Shown here piece after piece: positions 1 through 7,860 of a stretch of 64,000 nt of DNA (position 1 is its first letter; the number at the start of each line of letters is the position of its first letter). A program made the position numbers and the translations under genes. A model generated the notes under the pieces. That model was not told the origin of the DNA and did not search any database. It was given only the letters and a program-made list of their open reading frames with translations. Origin of the DNA: Myxococcales bacterium (GTDB lineage Bacteria; Myxococcota_A; Polyangia; Nannocystales; Nannocystaceae); the NCBI GenBank assembly GCA_020633295.1, contig JACKDW010000003.1, forward strand, positions 682,001-746,000, in the 5' to 3' direction.

Positions 1-195
1 CTTGGCGCTCGCCGCCGGCGCGCTCGCGGAGCTCTTCGCGCTCGCGGTCTTCTTCTTGGCGGCTTTCTTCTTGCTCGAGGTCTTGCTCGCGACCTTCTTG
101 CTCGCGGCCTTCTTGGTCGCCTTCTTGGTGGTCGTCTTCTTGGCGGCTTTCTTCGCCGTGGTCTTCGTCTTGCTCGCGGTCTTCTTCTTCGCCAT
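1..195 (-). CDS. Histone H1-like Lys/Ala-rich protein, partial
   Basis: This is the N-terminal 65 residues of a gene on the minus strand that runs off the left edge. It starts at an ATG (complement of 193-195) with MAKKKTASKTK and continues as Lys, Ala, Thr and Ser only, in KKAAKK/KKTTTKK-like blocks. This composition is typical of bacterial histone H1-like or Hc1-like DNA-binding tails and of Lys/Ala extensions on nucleoid proteins. A basic, unstructured, DNA- or RNA-binding region is therefore the likely role. No folded domain is visible in the part present, so the family cannot be fixed; a tail attached to another domain outside the window is possible. Confidence 0.7.
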   Translation of the reverse strand, partial: MAKKKTASKTKTTAKKAAKKTTTKKATKKAASKKVASKTSSKKKAAKKKTASAKSSASAPAASAK

Positions 196-330
196 CGTGG
201 ACCTCTCCGTGCGCGTACCGAGAGTGGATTCGCTAGGGGGGCCGTTTGTCAATACACCCGTCGCCCGCGCCGGATGGTGGGGTCCGCGCGGGCGCGCGAA
301 AATCGACGGCGCCCCCTCGATTCACGCGAC

Positions 331-1485
331 TCAGAAGCTCGCGTCGGGGTGCTCGTCGAGCGCGGGCGGCCGTCGATAGCCGCCGATCGGCGTGCGAGAG
401 AACCGCAGCGGGCTGCGGATACACGGGGTGCGCCCGTCGTCCATGGTCGTGAACAGCGAGCGCGCGCGCGCCTGCGGGTCGTCGGCGAGCTCGGCGAGGT
501 CGTTGATCGGGCCGAACGGGAAGCCGCCGCCCTCGAGTCGCTCGAGCCACTCCGCGCGGTCGCGCGTCCGCAGGCGCGCCTCGATCGCGGCGACCAGCGC
601 CTCGCGGTGCCGCAGGCGGGCCTCGCCGGTCGCGTAGCGCGGGTCGTCCGCCCAGCCCTCGCCGAGGCGCGCGGCGAAGCGCCGGAACTGCTCGTCGTTG
701 CCGATCGCCACGCAGAGCGGGCGGTCGCGCGTGGCGAAGCTCTGGTAGGGGACGATCGTGGGGTGCGCGTTGCCCATGGGCCTGGGGACCTCGCCGGTGG
801 CGAGGAAGTTCATGCCGACGTTGGCGAGCCAGCTCGCCTGCGTGTCGAGCAGCGCGAGATCGACGCGCTGACCGAGGCCGCTGCGCTCGCGCTCGTGCAG
901 CGCCGCGAGGATCGCGATGACGGCGTAGAGCCCCGTCGTGAGGTCCGCGATCGCGACGCCCGCCTTCGTCGGCGTGGTCGCGTCGGGCCCGGTGATGCTC
1001 ATGAGCCCGCCCATCGCCTGGATCAGCGCGTCGTAGCCCGGGCGCCGCGCGTAGGGGCCGGTCTGCCCGAAGCCGGTGATGCTGCAGTAGATGATCCGCG
1101 GGTTGAGCTCGGCGACGCGCGCGTGGTCGAGCCCGAACCGCGCGAGCCCGCCGACCTTGAAGTTCTCGATCAGGACGTCGGCCTCGCGCGCCAGCGCGGT
1201 CACGGCCTCGAGATCCTCGGGGCGCGAGAAGTCGAGCGCGCGCGCGCGCTTGTTGCGATTCGCGGTCAGGTAGTACACGGCCTCGCCGTCGTGATAGGGC
1301 GGGCCCCAGCGGCGCGTGTCGTCGCCGCGCGGGTGCTCGACCTTGATCACGTCGGCGCCCATGTCCCCGAGGATCTGCGCGGCGTACGGCCCGGCGAGGA
1401 TCCGCGAGAGGTCAAGGACGCGCAGCCCGGCGAGCGGCGGCGGGGCGGCGCCCTCGGCGGGCGCGGTGCGGTGTGCGTGGCTCAT
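331..1485 (-). CDS. CaiB/BaiF family (class III) CoA-transferase
   Basis: This 384-residue protein should move CoA between an acyl-CoA and a free carboxylic acid in the cytoplasm. It has the family opening LRVLDLSRILAGPYAAQILGDMGADVIKVEHPRGDD (residues 21-56 region), the YYLTANRNKR segment near residue 71 and GFGQTGPYARRPGYD near 138. Asp181 in the A-D-L-T-T-G segment is the expected catalytic aspartate of formyl-CoA transferase relatives. Length is normal for the family. The substrate cannot be read from sequence; succinyl/glutarate or formyl/oxalate relatives are all possible. It stands alone, with no partner enzyme beside it. Confidence 0.93.
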   Translation of the reverse strand: MSHAHRTAPAEGAAPPPLAGLRVLDLSRILAGPYAAQILGDMGADVIKVEHPRGDDTRRWGPPYHDGEAVYYLTANRNKRARALDFSRPEDLEAVTALAREADVLIENFKVGGLARFGLDHARVAELNPRIIYCSITGFGQTGPYARRPGYDALIQAMGGLMSITGPDATTPTKAGVAIADLTTGLYAVIAILAALHERERSGLGQRVDLALLDTQASWLANVGMNFLATGEVPRPMGNAHPTIVPYQSFATRDRPLCVAIGNDEQFRRFAARLGEGWADDPRYATGEARLRHREALVAAIEARLRTRDRAEWLERLEGGGFPFGPINDLAELADDPQARARSLFTTMDDGRTPCIRSPLRFSRTPIGGYRRPPALDEHPDASF

Positions 1486-1817
1486 GGCGCGGAGAGTACA
1501 CGCGTCGCGCTCGCGCGGCGGTCAGCGTCCGCGGTCGCGTCGCCGGGGGACACGCGCCGTCGGGCGTCGCGAGTCGGGCCGCGCCGTGTTGACGCGGAGT
1601 TCGAACGAATGTACGCAGTGTGTTTACATGTCTTAAGAGACACCTTCATTCGATGATGCGCGGGCTCGCCACACTCGGCACGATCTGCGGCGCGTCGCCA
1701 CGCCGCATCTCGTGCACGCGCGCGCGCGCGCGGGCCTGCCCCGCAGCCGCTCGAAAACCATCGTTCGCAAATTGCGATCGAAGCCCACCAGGCGCGGACT
1801 TGTTGCACGATCGAGGG
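1486..1817. other. Intergenic region with small inverted repeats
   Basis: This 332-base gap separates the CoA-transferase from the next plus-strand gene; no convincing gene lies in it. Around 1605-1656 the GC content drops. An inverted repeat TGTCT-TAAG-AGACA sits at 1629-1642, inside a wider CGAATG ... CATTCG pair (about 1606-1652). This could be an operator or a leader hairpin of the gene at 1818, but no clear -10/-35 pair is visible. Function is inferred only from position and symmetry. Confidence 0.3.
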
Positions 1818-2909
1818 ATGCGGCTCACGTCACGGGATTCATCGGACTCGAGCGCCGCCGCGTGGCGAGTGCTCCTGCAGCGCTTCGTCCACATGTTCGC
1901 CGGGACCGCGCCAGGCGTGAGCGCGGGCACCCTGCAGATCGTGGTGCGGCCCTTCGAGTGGGATGTCGGCAACCCCGCGTACGGCCCCTATCTCGAGTGG
2001 ACGCTCGCGGCGTCGATCCCCGCGTGGGGCCACTACGTGACGCTCGGCGCCGCGCCGCGATATGTCTACGAGGGCTACCGCGACGCGATCGAGCACGGCT
2101 TCCCGCTCCCCGCGAGCGCGCGTGAATTGCGTCTGGCGGAGTGCACGAATGAAATTCGCTGGGCCGCGCGCGCTCCCTCGCCGGACGTGAAGGTCGACGG
2201 CATGGGCGTGCCCGGCTTCTCGTATGAGCCGTCGCCGCGCGAGTGGCTCGCGCGCGCGCGCCTCGGCGAGCACGACCCCGTGAGCTTCCGGGTGGACGCG
2301 CGCTCGGTGCAGTACGACGCGCGTCGCAGCGCGTTCACGGGCGCCCCGGGGCCCGAGGGGCTCGGCTTCCTCGCCGTCGCCAACGCGGCGACGAGCCGCG
2401 CGATCGAGGCGTTCTCGCGGGAGCCCGCGCCCTCGGTCGTGCTCTCGGCGAGCGCCTGCTCGCTGCTCCGCGTCTCGCCCAACGCGTGGTACGACGACGC
2501 GCTGGTCCGCGAGCACGCGCGACGCATGCACCCGATCGTCGGTCGCGAGCGCGAGCCCGGGGCCGGCTGGTGGGGCCCCCGCGGGCTGCTCGGCTCGATG
2601 ACCAGCGGCTTCATCCTCGCGTACAAGCCGCGCGCGGAGCTGCTCGTCAGCGCAGAGACCCACGCGGAGATCCAGGCCTACCGCGGCCGCGCGCGGCAGC
2701 TCTCCGTCGGCCCCTGCCTGTTCCACCTCGGCGAGCCCGGCGAGGGCGAGGTCGAGGTCGAGGCGCGCCGCGACGGTCGCGTACGGTACACCTGCCAGTC
2801 CCGCAGCGAGGTGCCGCAGGTCGTCGGCGCGAGCGCGCGGGTGCTGGGCGATCCGAGCTACGTCTCGCGCGAGACGTCGCGACCGCTCACGCGCTCGCTC
2901 GCGCCGTAG
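1818..2909 (+). CDS. Conserved-looking protein of unknown function
   Basis: This 363-residue soluble protein has no family I recognise. The ATG at 1818 was chosen because a GAGGG ribosome-binding site lies just before it, while upstream in-frame codons look non-coding. It has no signal peptide or membrane segment. Aromatic-rich stretches (VRPFEWDVGNPAYGPY, GWWGPRGLLGSMTSGFILAY) and a steady coding codon pattern argue for a real folded protein. The stop codon lies inside a 13-base tandem repeat, so the C-terminus (ETSRPLTRSLAP) may have been changed by repeat slippage. The gene stands alone on this strand. Confidence 0.7.
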   Translation: MRLTSRDSSDSSAAAWRVLLQRFVHMFAGTAPGVSAGTLQIVVRPFEWDVGNPAYGPYLEWTLAASIPAWGHYVTLGAAPRYVYEGYRDAIEHGFPLPASARELRLAECTNEIRWAARAPSPDVKVDGMGVPGFSYEPSPREWLARARLGEHDPVSFRVDARSVQYDARRSAFTGAPGPEGLGFLAVANAATSRAIEAFSREPAPSVVLSASACSLLRVSPNAWYDDALVREHARRMHPIVGREREPGAGWWGPRGLLGSMTSGFILAYKPRAELLVSAETHAEIQAYRGRARQLSVGPCLFHLGEPGEGEVEVEARRDGRVRYTCQSRSEVPQVVGASARVLGDPSYVSRETSRPLTRSLAP

Positions 2910-2958
2910 ACACGCGCCGTAGACACGCGCCGTAGACACGCGCCGTAGACACGCGCGC
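2907..2958 (+). repeat. 13-bp tandem repeat, four copies
   Basis: The unit TAGACACGCGCCG is repeated at 2907-2919, 2920-2932, 2933-2945 and, with changed last bases, 2946-2958. The first copy begins with the TAG stop codon of the preceding gene, so the array sits exactly at its 3' end. Unit length and head-to-tail order suggest slippage rather than a mobile element. Confidence 0.9.
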
Positions 2959-3190
2959 GCGGGCGGACGGGCCGCGCGCTCGAGCGCGTGTAGCTGCACG
3001 CGACTCGCGGTCGCCGTGTCCAGGAAGCGCGCGCGGGCGCGCGCGCTTCATGTGACAGGCGGGTCTCGTAGAATATCACAGAACGCGGTTTAGATACAGA
3101 TTGTGTTAATTTCGCCGCTCGAGTACACGTCCGGCGACGGGTGCGTGATCGCGCGGTCACGTCGCCCTCCAGGCAAGGGACGACACGAGC

Positions 3191-5383
3191 ATGAGCAGAG
3201 CACAGGCGCGATATCAGGCGATTCGTACAGCCCAGACGTGGACCGAGCGGTTCGAGGGCGGACGCGTCGCGAGCCCCCCCGTCGATCAGATCTTCGGCAG
3301 CAACGTGTTCGGTCTGCGGACCATGCGCGAGCGCCTGCCGAAGGCGACCTACACCGCGATCGTGTCGACGATCGAGCGCGGCAAGCCGCTCGCGCGCGAG
3401 GTCGCCGACATCGTCGCGGCGGCCATGAAGGACTGGTCGATCGAGCAGGGCGCCACGCGCTTCACCCACTGGTTCCAGCCGCTGACGGGCACGACCGCGG
3501 AGAAGCACGACTCGCTGATCGTCCCCGACGGCCAGGGGCACGTGCTCTACAACCTGTCCGGCGCCGACCTCATCCAGGGCGAGCCCGACGCGTCGAGCTT
3601 CCCCTCGGGCGGTCTGCGCGCGACCTTCGAGGCGCGCGGCTACACGGCGTGGGATCCGACGAGCCCGGCGTTCATCGTCCGCGGCGAGAACTCGGCGACG
3701 CTGTGCATCCCGACGGTCTTCGTGTCCTGGACGGGCGAGGCGCTCGACAAGAAGACGCCGCTGCTGCGCTCCTGCGAGGCGCTCAATCACCACGCGCAGC
3801 GCATCCTCACGCTGTTCGGCACCAGCGAGGGCGTGAGCCGCGTGGTGACGACGCTCGGCTGCGAGCAGGAGTACTTCCTCGTCGACCGCGACATGTACCA
3901 CGCGCGCCCGGACCTCGTGTCCTGCGGGCGCACGGTCTTCGGCGCGAAGCCGCCGAAGGGCCAGCAGCTCGAGGATCACTACTTCGGCTCGATCCCCGCG
4001 CGCGTGCTCGCGTACATGTCCGAGGTCGAGGAGGAGCTCTACCGCCTCGGCGTGCCGGTCAAGACGCGCCACAACGAGGTCGCGCCCGGGCAGTACGAGG
4101 TCGCGCCGCTGTTCGAAGAGGCCAACGTCGCCTGCGACCACCAGATGGTGCTGATGGAGACGCTGCGGCGCGTCGCGCCGCGCTACGGCTTCGCGTGCCT
4201 GCTGCACGAGAAGCCCTTCGCCGGGATCAACGGCTCGGGCAAGCACTGCAACTGGTCGATGGCGACCGACACGGGCGTCAACCTGCTCGACCCGCGCGAC
4301 GACACGCACACGAACATGCAGTTCCTCGTGTTCCTGTGCGCGGTCATCCGCGCCGTCGACGTGCACGCCGACATCCTGCGGGCCTCGATCGCCAGCGTCG
4401 GCAACGACCACCGGCTCGGCGCCAACGAGGCGCCGCCGGCGATCATCTCGATCTTCCTCGGCGACATGCTCACCGACATCATCAACCAGCTCGAGCGCGG
4501 CGCGCCCAAGCGCACGATCAAGGGCGGCGCGATCGATCTCGGCGCGCGCACGCTGCCCCGGATCCCGCGGCACTCGGGCGATCGCAACCGCACGAGCCCG
4601 TTCGCGTTCACGGGCAACAAGTTCGAGTTCCGCGCGGTCGGCTCGTCGACCTCGGTCTCGTGGCCGGTGACCGTGATCAACACGATCGTCGCCGAGTCGC
4701 TCGACGTCGTCGCCACGCAGCTCGAGAAGGCCATGGGCAAGCGCCCGACCGAGGCCAAGCTGCTCGCGGCCGTCGGCCGCCTGCTCAAGCAGATCATCAA
4801 GGATCACAAGCGCGTGATCTTCAACGGCGACAACTACAGCGCCGAGTGGCACGCCGAGGCCGCCGAGCGCGGGCTGCCGAACCTGGCGACCGTCGCCGAC
4901 GCGCTGCCGGTGCTGAAGCTGCGCCGCGCGGTCGCGCTGTTCAAGAAGTACAAGGTGCTGTCGCCCTCGGAGCTCGACAGCCGGCTGCACATCCAGCTCG
5001 AGGCGTACATCAAGCGCCGCCAGATCGAGTCGGAGGAGATGGTGCAGATCGGGCGCACGATGATCCTGCCGGCCGCGCTCGAGTATCAGCGCCGCCTCGC
5101 CGACACCGTCGTCAAGACCCGCGCCGCCGGGGTCGAGTGCGACGCCGACCAGGAGGCGCTCGAGAGCTTCGTCGGCTTGGTCCAGGACTTCCGCGCGGCG
5201 CTCTCGGCCCTCGAGGTCGCCAACGGTCACGAGGACGAGCCGATCAAGCACGCGCGCGCGATCGCGCGCAAGACCTTCCCGCTGATGGAGGCGCTGCGGC
5301 TGGCCACCGACGCGCTCGAGGGGCAGATCGAGCACAGCCTGTGGCCGCTGCCGAGCTACGACGAGCTGCTCTCGATCCGCTGA
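3191..5383 (+). CDS. glnN: Glutamine synthetase type III
   Basis: This 730-residue enzyme should make glutamine from glutamate, ammonia and ATP in the cytoplasm. Length and order of blocks match GSIII (about 700-730 residues), not GSI (about 470). Seen are the GSIII N-terminal block FGSNVFGLRTMRERL, the THWFQPLTG block, the glutamate/metal region GCEQEYFLVD, NEVAPGQYEVAP, the KPFAGINGSGKHCNWS block and the RTSPFAFTGNKFEFRAVGSS block. The C-terminal half carries the usual helical extension. The 5' region (about 3065-3120) is AT-rich compared with the rest and probably holds the promoter. No glnB or ntr gene is nearby. A strong hairpin follows the stop. Confidence 0.97.
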   Translation: MSRAQARYQAIRTAQTWTERFEGGRVASPPVDQIFGSNVFGLRTMRERLPKATYTAIVSTIERGKPLAREVADIVAAAMKDWSIEQGATRFTHWFQPLTGTTAEKHDSLIVPDGQGHVLYNLSGADLIQGEPDASSFPSGGLRATFEARGYTAWDPTSPAFIVRGENSATLCIPTVFVSWTGEALDKKTPLLRSCEALNHHAQRILTLFGTSEGVSRVVTTLGCEQEYFLVDRDMYHARPDLVSCGRTVFGAKPPKGQQLEDHYFGSIPARVLAYMSEVEEELYRLGVPVKTRHNEVAPGQYEVAPLFEEANVACDHQMVLMETLRRVAPRYGFACLLHEKPFAGINGSGKHCNWSMATDTGVNLLDPRDDTHTNMQFLVFLCAVIRAVDVHADILRASIASVGNDHRLGANEAPPAIISIFLGDMLTDIINQLERGAPKRTIKGGAIDLGARTLPRIPRHSGDRNRTSPFAFTGNKFEFRAVGSSTSVSWPVTVINTIVAESLDVVATQLEKAMGKRPTEAKLLAAVGRLLKQIIKDHKRVIFNGDNYSAEWHAEAAERGLPNLATVADALPVLKLRRAVALFKKYKVLSPSELDSRLHIQLEAYIKRRQIESEEMVQIGRTMILPAALEYQRRLADTVVKTRAAGVECDADQEALESFVGLVQDFRAALSALEVANGHEDEPIKHARAIARKTFPLMEALRLATDALEGQIEHSLWPLPSYDELLSIR

Positions 5384-5407
5384 GCGCGTGTTCGCGCGCG
5401 CGACATG

Positions 5408-5435
5408 AGGACGCCGCCCCCTGGGGCGGCGTCCT
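5408..5435. terminator. Bidirectional terminator hairpin
   Basis: A perfect 13-base inverted repeat (AGGACGCCGCCCC, then CT, then its complement) lies between the convergent glnN and the membrane-protein gene. The stem is very GC-rich and sits 25 bases after the glnN stop and 16 bases after the stop of the opposite gene. The U-tract is weak on both strands, as is common in high-GC genomes. Confidence 0.75.
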
Positions 5436-5450
5436 TCGTGGTGCCGGTCG

Positions 5451-5864
5451 CTATCGCGCGCTGGGCCCGAGGCGCGTCAGCCAACGGCCGGCGAGCGCGA
5501 GCGGGATGAAGGTCACGAGGTTGATCACCGCGAACCAGGTGGGGTGCGGAATTGAGCGCAGGTTCAAGATCGCCGCGATCGTCAGCACCGCGCCGAGGAT
5601 CAGCGTCGGCGTGCGGGCCTGCCGGGGCGTGGCGACGCGCGCGGTGACGTATCCGCCCATCAGCGAGCCGACCGCGTAGCCGAGCAGGACGAGGACGAGC
5701 GCCGTCTGCGGGAGCGTCGCGATGTAGGCCTCGAGGTCCGCCGGGTCGCCGAGGTCGAGGCCGGGCGGCGGGGGGTACATCGCGCCGCTCGTCGCCTGGA
5801 AGAGCATGAAGAAGACGAACGCGACGAGGAGGCCGAGGACGATCGCGAGGATACGGCGTGCCAT
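5451..5864 (-). CDS. Small four-helix membrane protein
   Basis: This 137-residue inner-membrane protein starts at the ATG at 5864 (MARRILAIVLGLLVAFVFFM), which gives a clean first membrane helix; the 12 codons upstream look like leader. Helices are predicted near residues 4-24, 52-75, 84-101 and 108-128. The first loop has the PPPPGLDLGDP segment. I know no specific family; it resembles small membrane proteins of unknown role that are common in myxobacteria and planctomycetes. It converges on glnN and shares its terminator hairpin. Confidence 0.75.
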   Translation of the reverse strand: MARRILAIVLGLLVAFVFFMLFQATSGAMYPPPPGLDLGDPADLEAYIATLPQTALVLVLLGYAVGSLMGGYVTARVATPRQARTPTLILGAVLTIAAILNLRSIPHPTWFAVINLVTFIPLALAGRWLTRLGPSAR

Positions 5865-6002
5865 GGCGGCAGATTCGAACGCGGGTCCTTGTATCGTCAA
5901 GCGCCCCGAGGAATTTGCCGGGACGCGGGCGCCGCGGCGGCGGAGGCCGCCGAGACGGTGTTTACGGCCGCGAGCGTGATCGACTCTCGGCGCGCGCCGC
6001 CG

Positions 6003-6746
6003 TCACTCGCGCCGCGACCTCGCGGCCAGCGAGGGCACCTGGACCACGCGATCTTCCTCCTGACACCAGGCGCTGAGCGATCCTCCGTAGACGCAGGCCG
6101 AGTCGAGCCCGAGGGTCCGCCGCCCGCGGTAATGCCCGCGCCAGGCCCAGTGGCCGTGCACGACCAGCGCGTCGCCCCGGTACAGCTCGTCCCAGGGCCG
6201 AAACGGCGCGGGGCAGTCCTCCGGCGCGCGATCGAAGCGCGAGCGCTCGCCGTCTGGCGTGCAGCAGCGGACGCGCGTCGCGAAGCTCACGTCGGGGTGC
6301 TCGAGCCAGGCGTCGTCGTGCGCGCCGCCGTTAACGCGGGCCGCGACCTCCGGGAGCTGATCGTGCCAGCGGGGGTCGAGGCCGGCGTGCACGGCCCAGA
6401 CGTCGTCGACGCCCTCCCCGCCGGGCTGGTGCGCGAGCACGGGGAGGCCCCGCAGCCGCGTGAGCAGCTCGTCGCCGTCGTGCGCGTCGTACAGCGCCTG
6501 CAGCGTGTCGCGTTTTCGCGGCCAGACGCCCGCGCGGGCCAGCAGCGCGTAGACCTCGTGGTTGCCCAGGACGCCGCGCCCGCCGACATCTCGCCACAGC
6601 CGGAGCGTCGCGAGCGAGTCCGGGCCGCGGTTGATCAGGTCACCGAGGCACCATAACTCATCCCGCGCCGGATCGTAGCGGATCTCCACGAGCAGACGAT
6701 CGAACTCGCGCGCGCACCCCTGAATGTCCCCGATGTACCACCGCAC
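6003..6746 (-). CDS. apaH: Symmetrical diadenosine tetraphosphatase ApaH
   Basis: This 247-residue metallophosphatase should split Ap4A into two ADP and may remove nucleoside-tetraphosphate RNA caps. It begins MRWYIGDIQGC, giving the GDxxG metal motif, followed by CLGDLINRGPDSLATLRL and GVLGNHEVYALLA, the second and third metallo-phosphoesterase motifs. HAGLDP and the WDELYRGDALVVHGHWAWRG block, with the GxH motif, follow as in ApaH. It is about 25-30 residues shorter than the E. coli enzyme, mainly at the C-terminus. It is divergently transcribed from the AhpD-like pair. Confidence 0.95.
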   Translation of the reverse strand: MRWYIGDIQGCAREFDRLLVEIRYDPARDELWCLGDLINRGPDSLATLRLWRDVGGRGVLGNHEVYALLARAGVWPRKRDTLQALYDAHDGDELLTRLRGLPVLAHQPGGEGVDDVWAVHAGLDPRWHDQLPEVAARVNGGAHDDAWLEHPDVSFATRVRCCTPDGERSRFDRAPEDCPAPFRPWDELYRGDALVVHGHWAWRGHYRGRRTLGLDSACVYGGSLSAWCQEEDRVVQVPSLAARSRRE

Positions 6747-6820
6747 AGGCGCAGCGTATCAAATCCGCGCGCAGGACCGCGCACAACAACGCGTGGGCTT
6801 CGGTACGATGGGCGTGCGGC

Positions 6821-7192
6821 ATGCTGACCAAAGCACGGAAGATGGTGAGACAAGTTGTTCACGGACTGCTCGACAGCGCGGCGGGACACGCTCCGAGCGG
6901 ACTGCGTCGCGCGGTCGAGGCTCGCACCGCGCTCCTGTGCGGCGCGAGCGAACGCGTGGGCACGCAGGCGGAGCTACCGCGCGAGCTCTCGCGCTACGTC
7001 GACACCATCGCGCTGCACGCCTACAAGGTCAGCGACGCTGACGTCGAGATGCTGAAGTCAGCGGGCTACAGCGAGGATGAGGTGTTTGAGCTGACCCTGT
7101 GCGCGGCGCTCGGCGCAGCGCTCGGTCGCTACGAGCGCGGCGTCGCGGCGCTCGATCAGGCGGCAGGCGGCCGCCAGGAGGAGATGAGCTGA
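6821..7192 (+). CDS. Small AhpD/CMD-related partner protein
   Basis: This 123-residue soluble protein is the first gene of a two-gene unit. Its C-terminal half, AYKVSDADVEMLKSAGYSEDEVFELTLCAALGAALGRYERGVAAL, resembles the last helices of AhpD/carboxymuconolactone-decarboxylase folds. It lacks the CxxC...H active-site motif. The TGA stop overlaps the next start (TGATG at 7190-7194), so translation is probably coupled and the products may work together. I infer a non-catalytic or degenerate subunit of the peroxidase encoded by the next gene. The two Cys residues present (LLCGAS and TLCAA) are not in a motif. Confidence 0.7.
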   Translation: MLTKARKMVRQVVHGLLDSAAGHAPSGLRRAVEARTALLCGASERVGTQAELPRELSRYVDTIALHAYKVSDADVEMLKSAGYSEDEVFELTLCAALGAALGRYERGVAALDQAAGGRQEEMS

Positions 7193-7860
7193 TGGCGAGA
7201 CTCGCTGTATTTGAACATGGCTACGGCCCGCTGCAGCGGCTGCTGCTGAGCGTGATCCGCCGGCTCGTCGGCTACGTGCCTGACCCGATCCTCGTTATGT
7301 CGTATCGCCGCGTCATCTTCGGGCGTCAGTTCGCGCCGCTGCTGCACCGCGCGATGCGAAAGTCCAAGCACTGGACGGTCGCGGAGGTCGAGGTGATGGC
7401 GGCCTGGGTCGCCAAGAACAGCGGGTGCGAATATTGAATGGGTGATCACGCCGCGGTCGCGGCACAGACCATGGACGAAGCGCTCGTCCACTCGATCCTC
7501 GAGAACCCCACAACCGCCCCTATCAACGAGCAGTATCGTGCGACGCTGCTGATGCTCGAGCGTTTAACCAGATCGCCTGGCGACTTCGGCCCTGACGACA
7601 TCGCGCCGGTGCTCGCCGCCGGCGTCGAGCCCGACGCGATCGAGGAGGCGATGCTCGTGCTGTTCGTCTTCAGCCTGATCCTGCGCTTCGTCGAGTCCTT
7701 CGGCTTCCCGAGCCGCACGGCCGAGGAGCGCAAGTCGCTGGCGAAGAACCTGATGCGGCTCGGCTACGCGCTGGCCGCGGTCCCGGGCGGGTCACGCCCG
7801 GGCGAGCGCCCGTACGAGCGCGTCGCCGCCGATCACGGGTCGATCAGCGCGCGCGGGTAG
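7192..7860 (+). CDS. AhpD-like peroxidase, probable selenoprotein (in-frame UGA = Sec82)
   Basis: Read through the TGA at 7435-7437, this is one 222-residue AhpD/CMD-fold protein. It has Glu67, Cys79, residue 82 (the UGA codon) and His86, in the segment NSGCEY-UGA-MGDHAAVAA. The spacing equals Glu118, Cys130, Cys133 and His137 of Mycobacterium tuberculosis AhpD, so UGA stands where the second active-site Cys belongs. Neither piece alone makes the fold: the first 81 residues stop inside the motif, and the next 140 begin at its last residues and hold only the C-terminal helices. A GGUC-loop hairpin follows the UGA. AhpD-like selenoproteins are known in other bacteria. The likely role is thiol/selenol-dependent peroxide or disulfide chemistry. 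The alternative is a TGC-to-TGA nonsense mutation or a sequence error. The 3' end overlaps the convergent gene by 28 bases. Confidence 0.82.
7438..7470 (+). promoter_or_regulatory. Candidate bacterial SECIS element
   Basis: Directly after the UGA at 7435-7437 lies a hairpin with a perfect 5-bp stem (GCCGC 7450-7454 with GCGGC 7459-7463) and the tetraloop GGTC at 7455-7458. A weaker lower helix, GGT 7441-7443 with ACC 7468-7470, is separated from it by an internal loop. The apical GGUC loop is that of the E. coli fdhF SECIS. It starts 17 bases after the UGA here and about 18 in fdhF, the window needed for SelB-Sec-tRNA delivery. The element also codes for protein, as expected in bacteria. Confidence 0.7.

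Noticed and set aside
2900..2958. CRISPR or IS end
   Set aside because: The 13-base units are directly adjacent, with no spacers, no inverted ends and no transposase.
2858..5335. Open frame opposite glutamine synthetase
   Set aside because: Antisense shadow; the plus strand encodes GSIII with all family motifs.
7438..7860. Separate 140-residue gene starting with ATG directly after the UGA
   Set aside because: It has no ribosome-binding site of its own and starts inside the active-site motif of an AhpD-type fold. Joining it to the upstream frame restores all catalytic positions, so it is better read as part of the selenoprotein.
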